A DNA stretch of 63,106 bases. Origin: JBCCQH01 sp039024435. Its GTDB lineage: Bacteria > Bacteroidota > Bacteroidia > J057 > JADKCL01. The notes beneath the pieces are model-generated. The model saw only the letters and a program-made list of their open reading frames with translations, was not told the DNA's origin and ran no database searches. This document shows, piece by piece, positions 53,525-62,907 of the stretch. The position numbers were made by a program, and so were the translations under genes. Numbering within the stretch: the stretch's first letter is position 1; each line of letters opens with the position of its first letter. Location: NCBI GenBank assembly GCA_039024435.1, contig JBCCQH010000031.1, positions 1-63,106 of the forward strand. The letters run 5' to 3'.

Positions 53525-54565
53525 ATGGGCTCAAACTCACAAGAAAAATTTGATGAACTGGTAGGTATTTTTAGCGATTACATCAAATCTAAACCTATCG
53601 CGAAGGCAATTAGAAAGACTCCGTACTATTTAGCGCACTATTTAATAACGCAGAGAGCGAAGAATGGATGGGAGGATTCTAAGGAGGAATGCGATCTTAA
53701 TTGTACCTTTAATTCTTGCGTCAAAGGCCCTAAATGTGAAAATCAAGACATTCGAACTAAATACAAGACAATCGAAATGGTTGAACTATTCCATACGATG
53801 AGTATGTACTTTGGTAAGCATGATCACGTGGAAATTCTTTATCTTGAACTTGCAAAAGCTCGCAGAGCTTTTCTAACTGACGGAATACTAGTGCTACCAT
53901 CGTCGACGGATACAAAATGTCAAACGTCGAGAATTACTGGTTGGCAGTACCGTCCATTCTTAACCCGCGCCAATTACGAAGATGATCTAAATAAATGCGG
54001 ATTAACTCACGATGGTGTTAAGGCTAAAATCCAAACTTGGTTGGAGAAGAATGACACCACAGGCGCGATGGATAATTTTTATTTATGGCCTGGATCTAAA
54101 ATGATAATTCCGGACTACGTTGAAATTTTGATCTGCCACTATTCCAAGAATTTTTTGTTTCAAGCCAAAGTTAAAGATTATGATCCTAAGGACGAGTATC
54201 CGCCAAAACTCGTCGTTGTCTCGGAAGTAGAAAACGCTGTAAGGGTAGTCATTGAAGGAGTTAATTCAGAATTTTTCGTTGAAGAAAAGCCACAAAAAAT
54301 TGCTGCAGAAATAAAAATACTCAATGGAAGTGGAGGAGCTGCGGGCGACAAGCTAAACCCTGGGTTTTATGATATTCAGCTTGGGGGGCTCAACTATCGT
54401 GAAGATAATTTCTCTAAGATCGTATTCCGCTTGAATAATCGTGAACAATACGATTATGAATTGTGGATTCCCTACCTGAGTCCGCGCTATGAAGTGATGG
54501 GAGTCACAAAATTGAAACCCGCGAATGGAGGTTCTCATAAGCTGGTGGTTTCATGCATTTCCTAA
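53525..54565 (+). CDS. Unknown protein in the YcaO cluster; candidate substrate or partner
   Basis: This 346-residue soluble protein was not recognised. Its first 50 residues are helical (QEKFDELVGIFSDYIKSKPIAKAIRKTPYYLAHYL). A cysteine group follows at 56, 60, 65 and 71 (ECDLNCTFNSCVKGPKCE), which could bind metal or be modified. The C-terminal 140 residues look beta-rich (PKLVVVSEVENAVRVVIEGVNSEFF...). It starts 20 bases after the kinase gene and its stop overlaps the YcaO start as TAATG, indicating translational coupling. The tight linkage argues for a role in the same pathway: a protein substrate, an adaptor, or a carrier of the true core peptide. All of these are inference. Composition is AT-rich. 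Confidence 0.7.
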   Translation: MGSNSQEKFDELVGIFSDYIKSKPIAKAIRKTPYYLAHYLITQRAKNGWEDSKEECDLNCTFNSCVKGPKCENQDIRTKYKTIEMVELFHTMSMYFGKHDHVEILYLELAKARRAFLTDGILVLPSSTDTKCQTSRITGWQYRPFLTRANYEDDLNKCGLTHDGVKAKIQTWLEKNDTTGAMDNFYLWPGSKMIIPDYVEILICHYSKNFLFQAKVKDYDPKDEYPPKLVVVSEVENAVRVVIEGVNSEFFVEEKPQKIAAEIKILNGSGGAAGDKLNPGFYDIQLGGLNYREDNFSKIVFRLNNREQYDYELWIPYLSPRYEVMGVTKLKPANGGSHKLVVSCIS

Positions 54566-56832
54566 TGGCTATGAATTCAATTCCTACTCCTCGTCTAAAG
54601 ATTTCTCCACAATATGTATTGTCATTGATCGATGAGAAATCGGCATGTCTCAGCACAGAGGATTCTGGTATCTTTATTCATGCACCAATCCCCTTTAAAC
54701 TGTTAAAAAAGATTGGATCATCAGAAGTCAATAAAGATGAACTCCTCTGCAATTACGAGCTTTATGGGAGCTTCTTCGAAGTACTGAGTACTTTGGAATT
54801 CCTTGAGAAAGAGGGATACATAGAAGAATACAGTGAAGGTATTTCCTTGCAATACGACAAATATTGGCGGCAACTAGGTTATGATCCCTACCACTTATTA
54901 AGTGTATTAGATAAGCAGTCAGTCAGACTTCAAAACTTAGGAAACTTTGACCTTTCTGGATTCAAGGAGTTAGCCGAAGCCACCAGCCTGCAAATTTCCG
55001 AAAAAGGTGTCTTGGACATTGTATTTGTCGCAGATTACCTTGATGTACGACTGGACTCTATCAATACAAAGAACTTAAAAAATAATCGGCCATGGTTGCT
55101 CATTAGACCCAATGGTACCCATCCGCTAATAGGACCGCTCTTCGATCCTCATATCGAGGAAAATGCGTGCTGGCAATGCTTCGCGCATCGAATGAAATTG
55201 CATGAGCAAGAGAACACCCTCTACCAATCCATAAGTGGCAATTCAGATCGTCTTCCTCGTCCAAGAATTGAGCATCCTTTGGCTTTTCAAGCTGCCTTTC
55301 AGTTTGCCGTTCACCAGATAGTCGAATGGATTTATCATGGGACCCATCCGATTCTCAGTAGGCGGATTCAAGAACTTGATCCTCAACGTGGCATTACCCG
55401 TTCCCACCATGTTGTGAAGCGCCCTCAGTGTGAAACTTGTGGAACTCCATTGGCGCAGCTATATCCCCCTAAGCCAATTCATTTAAACCGTAACTTGCCG
55501 CTAGTATGCAAGGCAGGTGCGTATCGTACCATCACTCCAGAAGAAACAATTCGAAGGTACCAGCATTTAGTAAGCCCTCTCGTGGGCGTAGTTCCGTTAT
55601 TAGAGCCATATTCCGCTCTGCGGGGCAGTCCAATATATAATTATGGATCAGGGAAAAATATAGCATTGCAGAGCAAGTCTCGCTTTTGGTTGAATTTTCA
55701 TTGTAGGACCGGAAATGGGGGAAAAGGAAAAACCAGTATTCAAGCAAAAGCAGGAGCACTTTGCGAATCTATTGAGCGCTTTTGTGGGATTTATCCTGGG
55801 CAGACGTACACAGTAACGGGAAAATACAGTGAACTGCCTAATGCAATTCATCCCAATAAGGTTTTCAATTACAGTGATTATCAGTTGAACCACCGACATG
55901 ATATCAATGCAGATACAACGCGATTTTATAATTTGATCCCTGTTAAGTTTGATGTCGATAAGAATCTGGAGTGGACCCCAATCTATAGCTTGACCCATAA
56001 TTCATTTAAGCTTTTTCCTACGCTTGGCTGTTATGCTCAATATCCATCCGAAGATGAGGGAAATCTATATGCTTATCCAGATTCAAATGGGTGCGCAGCA
56101 GGCAATACCATAGAAGAGGCTATATTGCAGGGACTACTGGAACTTATCGAACGAGATGCCGCGGGGATTTGGTGGTACAATCGTATATCGCGCCCTGGTG
56201 TTGATTTGCATGCGGCGAACAATCCATACATCCATGAGGTCCTGAAATTTTATCAGCAGATTGACCGAAGGCTTGTGGTCCTTGATCTGACCAATGATAT
56301 AGGAATTCCTGTTTTTGCTTCGGTCAGCTATAGCTCCTCCCGCGAAAGGAGGGACGAGATTCTATTTGCATTTGGCGCACATGTTGATGCGAGTATAGCA
56401 CTAGAGCGAGCAGTTATCGAGATGAATCAACTCTTGCCAGTAGTGCAAGGCACAGAAAATTACAATACTCAGGATCCAGAATTTCTCAACTGGCTAAATC
56501 ATGTGAAAATTGATGACCAAAAATGGCTGCTGCCTAGTAATGGAGAACTCATAAATATCCACCAAAGATATCCGCTACCCTGTCCAACGGATTTATTTGA
56601 TGCAATTGAATTTTGCATGAACCAGACAGAAAAGCAAGGCTTAGAGACTTTAGTATTAGATCTAACTCAGCCTGATATTGGGTTGAATGTCGTTCGAGTG
56701 ATGGTGCCCGGACTCAGACATTTTTGGCGTAGGACTGCACCCGGACGTTTGTATGATGTCCCCGTTTCCATGGGGTGGCTGGAACACGCAAACTGCGAGT
56801 CCCAACTCAATCCATATAGCATATTCATCTGA
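54553..56832 (+). CDS. Fused TOMM leader-binding protein and YcaO cyclodehydratase
   Basis: The frame allows starts at 54553, 54565 (TAATG overlap, preferred for coupling) or 54571; lengths are 759-753 residues. The N-terminal part has a wHTH leader-binding look (about 10-95), then an E1-like region with a four-cysteine zinc site: C206-x2-C209 (ACWQCFAHR) and C293-x2-C296 (PQCETCG). The YcaO domain follows (about 370-759) with ATP/Mg motifs GALCESIERFCG (ESIE at about 405-408) and EEAILQGLLELIERDA (about 521-536). It should activate an amide backbone with ATP to form azolines or thioamides. The end reads QLNPYSIFI; the usual C-terminal PxPxP of TOMM YcaO proteins is not present. No McbC-like dehydrogenase is adjacent. 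Confidence 0.9.
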   Translation: MHFLMAMNSIPTPRLKISPQYVLSLIDEKSACLSTEDSGIFIHAPIPFKLLKKIGSSEVNKDELLCNYELYGSFFEVLSTLEFLEKEGYIEEYSEGISLQYDKYWRQLGYDPYHLLSVLDKQSVRLQNLGNFDLSGFKELAEATSLQISEKGVLDIVFVADYLDVRLDSINTKNLKNNRPWLLIRPNGTHPLIGPLFDPHIEENACWQCFAHRMKLHEQENTLYQSISGNSDRLPRPRIEHPLAFQAAFQFAVHQIVEWIYHGTHPILSRRIQELDPQRGITRSHHVVKRPQCETCGTPLAQLYPPKPIHLNRNLPLVCKAGAYRTITPEETIRRYQHLVSPLVGVVPLLEPYSALRGSPIYNYGSGKNIALQSKSRFWLNFHCRTGNGGKGKTSIQAKAGALCESIERFCGIYPGQTYTVTGKYSELPNAIHPNKVFNYSDYQLNHRHDINADTTRFYNLIPVKFDVDKNLEWTPIYSLTHNSFKLFPTLGCYAQYPSEDEGNLYAYPDSNGCAAGNTIEEAILQGLLELIERDAAGIWWYNRISRPGVDLHAANNPYIHEVLKFYQQIDRRLVVLDLTNDIGIPVFASVSYSSSRERRDEILFAFGAHVDASIALERAVIEMNQLLPVVQGTENYNTQDPEFLNWLNHVKIDDQKWLLPSNGELINIHQRYPLPCPTDLFDAIEFCMNQTEKQGLETLVLDLTQPDIGLNVVRVMVPGLRHFWRRTAPGRLYDVPVSMGWLEHANCESQLNPYSIFI

Positions 56833-56836
56833 AGTC

Positions 56837-58117
56837 ATGAAATATATTCCCTACACCTACCGCTCCTTTAAGAAAAGTAAATATTATTCCAGGCTAAATG
56901 CGTCTGAAAGGGAAACCTTCGATGTCCTTGCCAAAATGTTTCACTTCAAGGCCAACAACTATGTCCTTGATGAATTAATTAGCTGGGAAATGGTTGACGA
57001 CGATCCAATTTATAAGTTGGTATTCCCGCGCCGGGAAATGCTGCATCCAACTGACTTTGGAATTCTCAGTTGCTTTCAACAAAGTGGTGTTCCCGATGGG
57101 GCATTGAGACCTTATTATGACCGAATAAAATCCTACATGCAGCCACGTACTTTGACCTCGGAATTGAGCTTTCCAGAAATCGATGGTACGCGTTTACCAG
57201 GGATGTATAGCAATTTTCCCACGATGCTAAGTCTATACCCGGCGTTGATGTCAAAGACCTGTCATGCCTATTGTTCTTATTGCGCAAGGTGGACCTTGTT
57301 TGGTGATTCACAATCCCAGAATAGCTTTGCCTATGACAAACCTGAGATGCCAGTCCCGTGGTTATTGGAGCATCCTGAGGTCACAGATGCGCTTTTCACA
57401 GGGGCAGATCCATTGATATTAAATGCAAGTCTGATCAGAAAGTTTATTGAGCCTCTACTTGCGGTAAAGACACTAGAGGTCATTAGAATCAGTACAAAAG
57501 CATTGGGTTGGTGGCCATTTCGATTTACCAGTGACAGAGATGCAGATAACCTATTGCGCCTATTCGAATATGTTAAATTGCGGGGAAAGCACATGACGCT
57601 GATTGCTCATTTAACGCACCCGCGAGAACTGGAACATCCCGAAGTGGAGCGGGCCGTGAGCCGAATTCTTAGTACTGGTACGGGTATTCGATGCCAGGGC
57701 CCATTGATTCGTGGTGTCAATGATAATTCGGAGGACTGGTACCTGATGTGGACAAAGCAGGTAAAAATGGGAATGACACCGTACTATATGTTCGTTGAAG
57801 CAAACCACCATCCAACGAAGTGTTTTCGTGTACCTTTTGCCGAATCATTGAAAATCTTTCAGGTGGCGCGAAAACGTGCGACCAGCCTAGCAAGGACAGT
57901 TCGTGGGCCTGTATTTGTTCATGATCTAAATCGGGTTTTGATTTCCGGTACAACTGAGGTAGCGGGTGAAAAATATTTCGTTCTAAAGTCTCTTCAATCT
58001 CCCAGGGGAACAGAAAGTGAAGGAGATATTAGGTTACTTCCATTTTCAGAAACAGCCTCTGATTTCGGAGATTTGTTCGACTTCTTTACATTTTCCAAAG
58101 AACCAATGGTGAAATAA
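56837..58117 (+). CDS. KamA-like (lysine 2,3-aminomutase family) radical SAM protein
   Basis: The ATG at 56837 lies 4 bases after the YcaO stop and gives 426 residues; an earlier in-frame ATG overlaps YcaO. The [4Fe-4S] motif C142-x3-C146-x2-C149 (CHAYCSYCARW) is clear, followed by GADPLILN, the counterpart of the SAM-binding glycine motif. The region where classical aminomutases carry the PLP lysine in a GGGGK turn instead reads FVHDLNRVLISGTTEV, so PLP use is doubtful. It may modify the peptide or protein made by the upstream YcaO enzyme, or make a beta-amino acid. Last gene of the AT-rich module. Confidence 0.85.
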   Translation: MKYIPYTYRSFKKSKYYSRLNASERETFDVLAKMFHFKANNYVLDELISWEMVDDDPIYKLVFPRREMLHPTDFGILSCFQQSGVPDGALRPYYDRIKSYMQPRTLTSELSFPEIDGTRLPGMYSNFPTMLSLYPALMSKTCHAYCSYCARWTLFGDSQSQNSFAYDKPEMPVPWLLEHPEVTDALFTGADPLILNASLIRKFIEPLLAVKTLEVIRISTKALGWWPFRFTSDRDADNLLRLFEYVKLRGKHMTLIAHLTHPRELEHPEVERAVSRILSTGTGIRCQGPLIRGVNDNSEDWYLMWTKQVKMGMTPYYMFVEANHHPTKCFRVPFAESLKIFQVARKRATSLARTVRGPVFVHDLNRVLISGTTEVAGEKYFVLKSLQSPRGTESEGDIRLLPFSETASDFGDLFDFFTFSKEPMVK

Positions 58118-58264
58118 GTTCTGTAAGCATGTTTCCAAATCATGGACTTCCTAGTCTGGTTTTCGTTTTTTTCTGCTACCAAGCGACAGCCAACACCCTG
58201 TGCAAAACATTTCACATTACCCTTTCCGCTAATCCCCTAACTTGTTTAGCTCAAATCCACAGCG

Positions 58265-61200
58265 ATGCCCGACTTCGTTCACCTCCACAACCACACCGAA
58301 TTCAGCCTCCTCGACGGGGCGGCCAAGATCGATGACCTTTGCAAAAAGGCCAAGGACAACCACATGAAGGCCATTGCCATCACCGACCATGGCAACATGT
58401 ACGGCGTCCCCAAATTCGTCCTCTCCGCGCGCAAAAACGGCCTCAAACCCATCGTCGGCTGCGAATTCTACATTTGCGCCCTGCCCATCGAGACGAAGGA
58501 CACCAAGCTGAACCCCCGCTACCACCAGATCCTCTGGGCCAAGAACGAAACCGGCTACAAAAACCTCGCCAAGCTCTGCTCCTTTGGCTACACCGACGGC
58601 TACTACTACAAGCCGCGGATCGACAAGGAGACCCTCAAGCAGTACGCCGAGGGCCTCGTCGCCTCGACCTGCTGCCTCGCCTCCGAGGTGAACCGCGCCA
58701 TCGTCGACAAAAGCGAAGAAGCCGGCGAAAAGGTCCTCCAGTGGTACCTCGACCTGTTTGGAAAAGAGGACTACTACATTGAGATCCAGCGCCACGGCCT
58801 GGGCGACATGGAGAAGTGCAACGAAGTCCTGCTGCGCTGGGCCAAGAAATATGGCCTCAAGGTCATCGCCACCAACGACGTCCACTACGTCAACGAGGAG
58901 GACTCCGACGCCCACGACCTGCTGTTGGCCCTGCAGACCGCGAGCGACTACCACGATCCGCGCCGGTTCCGCTTCACCGACGACTACGGCAACCTCAACC
59001 GCAACTTCTACTTCAAGACCCCCGAAGAGATGGCGCGGCTCTTCCACGACGTCCCCGAATCCCTGGACTACACCACCGAGCTGGCCGAGAAGTGCGAATT
59101 CGAAATGAACCTCAAGGGCGACATGTTTCTGCCCCAGTACAAAGTGCCCCAGCAGTTCAAAGACATGGACGACTACCTGGCCCACTTGACCTGGGAGGGA
59201 GCGAAAAAAATCTACGGCGAAATCAGCGCTGACCTCGAGGAACGCATCAACCACGAGCTCGCGATCATGCGCAAGATGGGCTACGCCGGCTACTTCCTGA
59301 TCGTGCAGTCCTTTACCTCCGTCGCGCGGGAGCGCGGCGTGTACGTGGGCCCGGGCCGGGGCTCCGCGGCCGGTTCCGTGGTCGCCTATTGCTTGGGCAT
59401 TATCAACGTGGATCCCTTGCGCTACCAACTGCTCTTCGAGCGCTTCCTGAATCCCGACCGCATCTCGCCGCCCGACATCGACATTGACTTTGACGACGAG
59501 GGGCGGCAGGAAGTGATCGATTACGTGGTGGAACAATACGGCCGCCGCTCGGTGAGCCAGGTCATCACTTACGGAACCATGGGGGCCAAAACCGCCCTGC
59601 GCGACGTGGGCAGCACGCTGAACATTCCCCTGAGCGAAGTGAACCGCATCGCGAAGCTGATCCCGGACAAGCCGGGCATGACCTTCAAAAAGGCGCTCAC
59701 TCCCGACCACAACCCCGACTTCAACCGCGACCTGCACAAAGCCTTTGACAGCAAAGATCCCACCGTGCGGAAGATGATGAAATTTGCCCGGACCCTGGAA
59801 GGCACCGCGCGCCATACCGGTGTGCATGCCTGTGCGGTGATCATTGCCCCGGAAGAAATCACCAACTACGTCCCGATTGCCACCGCCAAGGACAAATCCC
59901 TGGTCACCCAGTACGACGGCCCCATGGCCGAAAAGGCGGGCTTGCTCAAGATGGACTTTCTGGGGCTGAAAACGCTGTCCATCATCAAGACCTGCATCCG
60001 CATGGTCAAGCAAGAGTTTGGCGTAGAAATCGATCCGGAAGGCATCGACATCACCGATGAAAAAACCTTTGAACTGTACCAGCGCGGCGATACCGTGGCC
60101 ACTTTCCAGTTCGAGTCCGACGGGATGCGCAAATACCTCAAGCAACTCAAGCCGACCGACATCGAGGACCTGATCGCCATGAACGCCCTCTACCGGCCCG
60201 GTCCCATGGACAACATCCCCAGCTTCGTCGCGCGCAAGCACGGACGGGAGCGCATCGACTATCCGCACGAGATGCTGGAGCCGATCCTGAAAAATACCTA
60301 CGGGATCATGGTCTACCAGGAGCAGATCATGCAGGTGGCGCAGAAGATGGGCAGCTACTCGCTGGGCCAAGCGGACTTGTTGCGCCGGGCCATGGGCAAG
60401 AAGAAGCACGACGTCATGGCCAAGGAAAAGGTCCGTTTCGTCGAAGGGGCCAAGAACAACGGCGTAGAGGCCAAAAATGCCGAAGCGGTGTTCGCAACGA
60501 TGGAGAAATTTGCCTCCTACGGCTTCAACAAGTCCCACGCGGCCGCCTACTCCATCTTGGCTTTCCGGACCGCCTACCTCAAGGCGCACTATCCGGCCCG
60601 CTACATGGCGTCGGTACTGACCCACAATGTCAACGAGATCTCGAAGATCACCTTCTTTATCGAAGAGTGCCGCCGCATGGGGATCAAGGTGCTTTCGCCT
60701 TCGGTCAATGAATCTACCGCACTCTTCAAGGTCAACCAGGACGGCGACATCCGCTTCGGGTTGGCGGCGATCAAAGGTGTGGGCCAGGGCGTGGTTGCAG
60801 AACTGGTCAAAGAACGCGACAACAACGGCCCGTTTGCCGACATATTTGACATGACCAAGCGCATCCCGATGGGGACCTTGAGCCGCAAAGTCATGGAATC
60901 CCTTGCCTATTCTGGGGCATTTGACGAATTCGAAGTGCAGCGCTCGGCTTACTTTGAGCTGATGGACGGCTCAAACGTGCTGGATCGCTCGGTGCAGTAC
61001 GGCAACAAGTACCAGATCGAGAAAAACAGCAACCAGGCCAGCCTTTTCGGGGGGATGGGCGCGGCGAGCTCCCTGGTGGAACCGAGCATTCCCACCTGCG
61101 ATGAGTGGACCTTGATGGACCGACTCAACTACGAGAAAGAAGTCATCGGATTTTACCTGTCCGGCCACCCGCTGGATACCTACAAACTCGAGATCCAGAG

Positions 61201-61744
61201 CTTCGCGTCCAGCGGCCTCGCGGACATCGAGCGGTTCAAGAACCGGGAATTCAAATTTGCTGGGATTGTGACCAAAACCCGGGAGGGCATGACCAAGCGG
61301 GGCAACAAGTACGCCAGCTTCACCATCGAGGACTTCTCCGATTCAGTGGAAATCGCTCTTTTTGGCGATGACTACGCAAAGTTCCGCTACTACGTGGAAA
61401 CCAACAGCATGCTGTTCGTCACCGGCAAGTACGCCCCGAATTTCCGGGACGAAACCCAGTTTGAGCTCAAGGTGACCGACATCAAGTTCCTGGAAGATAC
61501 CTTCGAGAAGATGACCAAAAAACTTATTTTGGACATCGCTTACACGCGGGTGGACCGCAGCCTGACCGACCGCTTGGTGACCCTGTTTCAGCAAAATCCG
61601 GGGCGCTGTACCCTCGACATCAATTTGGTGGACCCCGAAAATCCGCCCAGCGTACCGATGAGCAGCCGCACCGTCATGATCCGGCCAAATGCCGAGCTCA
61701 TCAGTGAATTGGAAACTTTCGGCATTGTATATTCGTTAAAATGA
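58265..61744 (+). CDS. dnaE: DNA polymerase III subunit alpha
   Basis: This 1159-residue protein is the replicative polymerase catalytic subunit. The N-terminal PHP domain (residues 1-270) starts FVHLHNHTEFSLLDG and has DHGNMYG. The polymerase core includes GPGRGSAAGSVVAYCLGI and PDIDIDFDDEGRQEVIDYV, with the catalytic acidic triad residues in the latter and in the downstream palm. A helix-hairpin-helix and an OB domain (about 990-1070, FKFAGIVTKTREGMTKRGNKYASF) follow. Composition is strikingly C/G-rich in third positions, in sharp contrast to the preceding cluster. It starts 147 bases after the radical SAM gene. Confidence 0.97.
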   Translation: MPDFVHLHNHTEFSLLDGAAKIDDLCKKAKDNHMKAIAITDHGNMYGVPKFVLSARKNGLKPIVGCEFYICALPIETKDTKLNPRYHQILWAKNETGYKNLAKLCSFGYTDGYYYKPRIDKETLKQYAEGLVASTCCLASEVNRAIVDKSEEAGEKVLQWYLDLFGKEDYYIEIQRHGLGDMEKCNEVLLRWAKKYGLKVIATNDVHYVNEEDSDAHDLLLALQTASDYHDPRRFRFTDDYGNLNRNFYFKTPEEMARLFHDVPESLDYTTELAEKCEFEMNLKGDMFLPQYKVPQQFKDMDDYLAHLTWEGAKKIYGEISADLEERINHELAIMRKMGYAGYFLIVQSFTSVARERGVYVGPGRGSAAGSVVAYCLGIINVDPLRYQLLFERFLNPDRISPPDIDIDFDDEGRQEVIDYVVEQYGRRSVSQVITYGTMGAKTALRDVGSTLNIPLSEVNRIAKLIPDKPGMTFKKALTPDHNPDFNRDLHKAFDSKDPTVRKMMKFARTLEGTARHTGVHACAVIIAPEEITNYVPIATAKDKSLVTQYDGPMAEKAGLLKMDFLGLKTLSIIKTCIRMVKQEFGVEIDPEGIDITDEKTFELYQRGDTVATFQFESDGMRKYLKQLKPTDIEDLIAMNALYRPGPMDNIPSFVARKHGRERIDYPHEMLEPILKNTYGIMVYQEQIMQVAQKMGSYSLGQADLLRRAMGKKKHDVMAKEKVRFVEGAKNNGVEAKNAEAVFATMEKFASYGFNKSHAAAYSILAFRTAYLKAHYPARYMASVLTHNVNEISKITFFIEECRRMGIKVLSPSVNESTALFKVNQDGDIRFGLAAIKGVGQGVVAELVKERDNNGPFADIFDMTKRIPMGTLSRKVMESLAYSGAFDEFEVQRSAYFELMDGSNVLDRSVQYGNKYQIEKNSNQASLFGGMGAASSLVEPSIPTCDEWTLMDRLNYEKEVIGFYLSGHPLDTYKLEIQSFASSGLADIERFKNREFKFAGIVTKTREGMTKRGNKYASFTIEDFSDSVEIALFGDDYAKFRYYVETNSMLFVTGKYAPNFRDETQFELKVTDIKFLEDTFEKMTKKLILDIAYTRVDRSLTDRLVTLFQQNPGRCTLDINLVDPENPPSVPMSSRTVMIRPNAELISELETFGIVYSLK

Positions 61745-61766
61745 CCAAAAGAAATACCTTTACACT

Positions 61767-62093
61767 ATGAGTACAGCTACAAACGTCCTGGAATTGACCG
61801 ATGCGAACTTCCAGGAATCCGTCCTCCAGTCCTCGAAGCCTGTGTTGGTGGACTACTGGGCCACCTGGTGCGGTCCTTGTAAGATGCTGAGTCCCGTCAT
61901 CGAGGAATTGGCCGGTGAGATGGACGCCGCCGTATTTGGCAAGATGGACGTCCAGAAAAACACCACGGGAACGAAGTTCGGCGTGATGGCCCTGCCCACG
62001 CTGATGATCTTCAAAGACGGCAAGAAGGTAGACGCCCTGACCGGAGTTCCGAGCAAGGCAAAAATCAAAGAAACCTTAGAGAAGTACGTCTGA
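61767..62093 (+). CDS. trxA: Thioredoxin
   Basis: This 108-residue protein has the thioredoxin fold with active site WCGPCK and the cis-Pro segment VMALPTLMIF. It is the usual size for cytosolic thioredoxin 1 and reduces protein disulfides. It starts 22 bases after dnaE. A taccttta sequence directly before its start resembles a -7 box (TAnnTTT), so it may also have its own, nearly leaderless transcript. Confidence 0.96.
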   Translation: MSTATNVLELTDANFQESVLQSSKPVLVDYWATWCGPCKMLSPVIEELAGEMDAAVFGKMDVQKNTTGTKFGVMALPTLMIFKDGKKVDALTGVPSKAKIKETLEKYV

Positions 62094-62099
62094 GTACGC

Positions 62100-62893
62100 T
62101 TCGTGCAATTTTCAATGGGAGAATTTCCAATTGCCACACTGGGGCCGAGAAGATTATTGGAAATTCTCCCATTCGCATGTGGAAATCAGATACTTAGAAA
62201 TTCTTTGATTGCGTACCGTGTGCCGTGCGGCTACGATCAAGGCGCTGAAACGACTTTTGAGCACTGGGCTTTTGCTTGGGGCGGCTACTGACGGGACCCC
62301 TACCCGTCAGCACCAGGCTGTTCCGGGAGTTCGCTTGGCTCCGTCCCGCCGGACCGGCGGCACCAATGTCCCTCCCATCCTTTCCGCAGCAAACAATTTT
62401 CAATTTCCAACGAATTGCGCTTCCGCGTCGCCTATCGACTGAGTGGCGATTGGTCGTCACCATGACAACCAGGACTCATCTGACTTGTGATTGGGATGCT
62501 CAAGCCCCCCAGTTGTCATCGCGACGCCCGAGGGAAACGGGGAAGGCGCGATCTTTCAAATTGCGGCTTTCCCGGTTTGATCAATTGATGATTGGAAAAC
62601 AAGCTGTGGGAAAGACGCCTCCTCCCATTGGAAATTTTTTGGGCAATTGTTCCACCGCGCGGTGGAACAATTGATAAATCTGAATGCGCCAACGGTAACA
62701 ATCGTGTTTTGGGGGGCTTGCTTTAATTCTAGGTTGCGCGTTCCAAACGTGCCATTCGGAAATTTTCTTCATTGTTGGTTGCGTGGTCCGAACGCGCCAA
62801 TTGAAAATTGGAAATCGATCAATTGGAAATTTTCCGGTGCCAATCGGAAATCGATCAATCGGAAATTATCCGGTGCCAATTGGAAATTCTTTT
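62100..62893. repeat. Repeat block: families B and C
   Basis: The 900 bases after trxA carry no supportable gene. Family B parts (aattttcaatgg, gaatttccaattg, ggttgcgcgttccaaacg, gcgccaattgaaaattgg, and two repeats of ggaaatcgatcaat(t/c)ggaaatt) occupy 62100-62215 and 62735-62893. An inverted copy of family C lies at 62276-62390 (cagcaccaggctgttccggg, gttcgcttggctccgtccc, caatgtccctccca). It matches 7777-7870 read on the other strand. A cg/gc palindrome ttgttccaccgcgcggtggaacaa lies at 62647-62670. Confidence 0.8.
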
Positions 62894-62907
62894 ATGCTTG
62901 TCCGGAA

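Noticed and set aside
58129..58335. 68-codon frame after the radical SAM gene as a possible precursor peptide
   Set aside because: It runs into the start of dnaE and has no leader/core layout; three cysteines alone are not enough.
58229..60625. 798-codon open frame antisense to dnaE
   Set aside because: It lies fully opposite the conserved dnaE gene, is Val/Gly/Asp/His-rich and lacks any domain pattern. GC-rich third positions in dnaE create long antisense frames.
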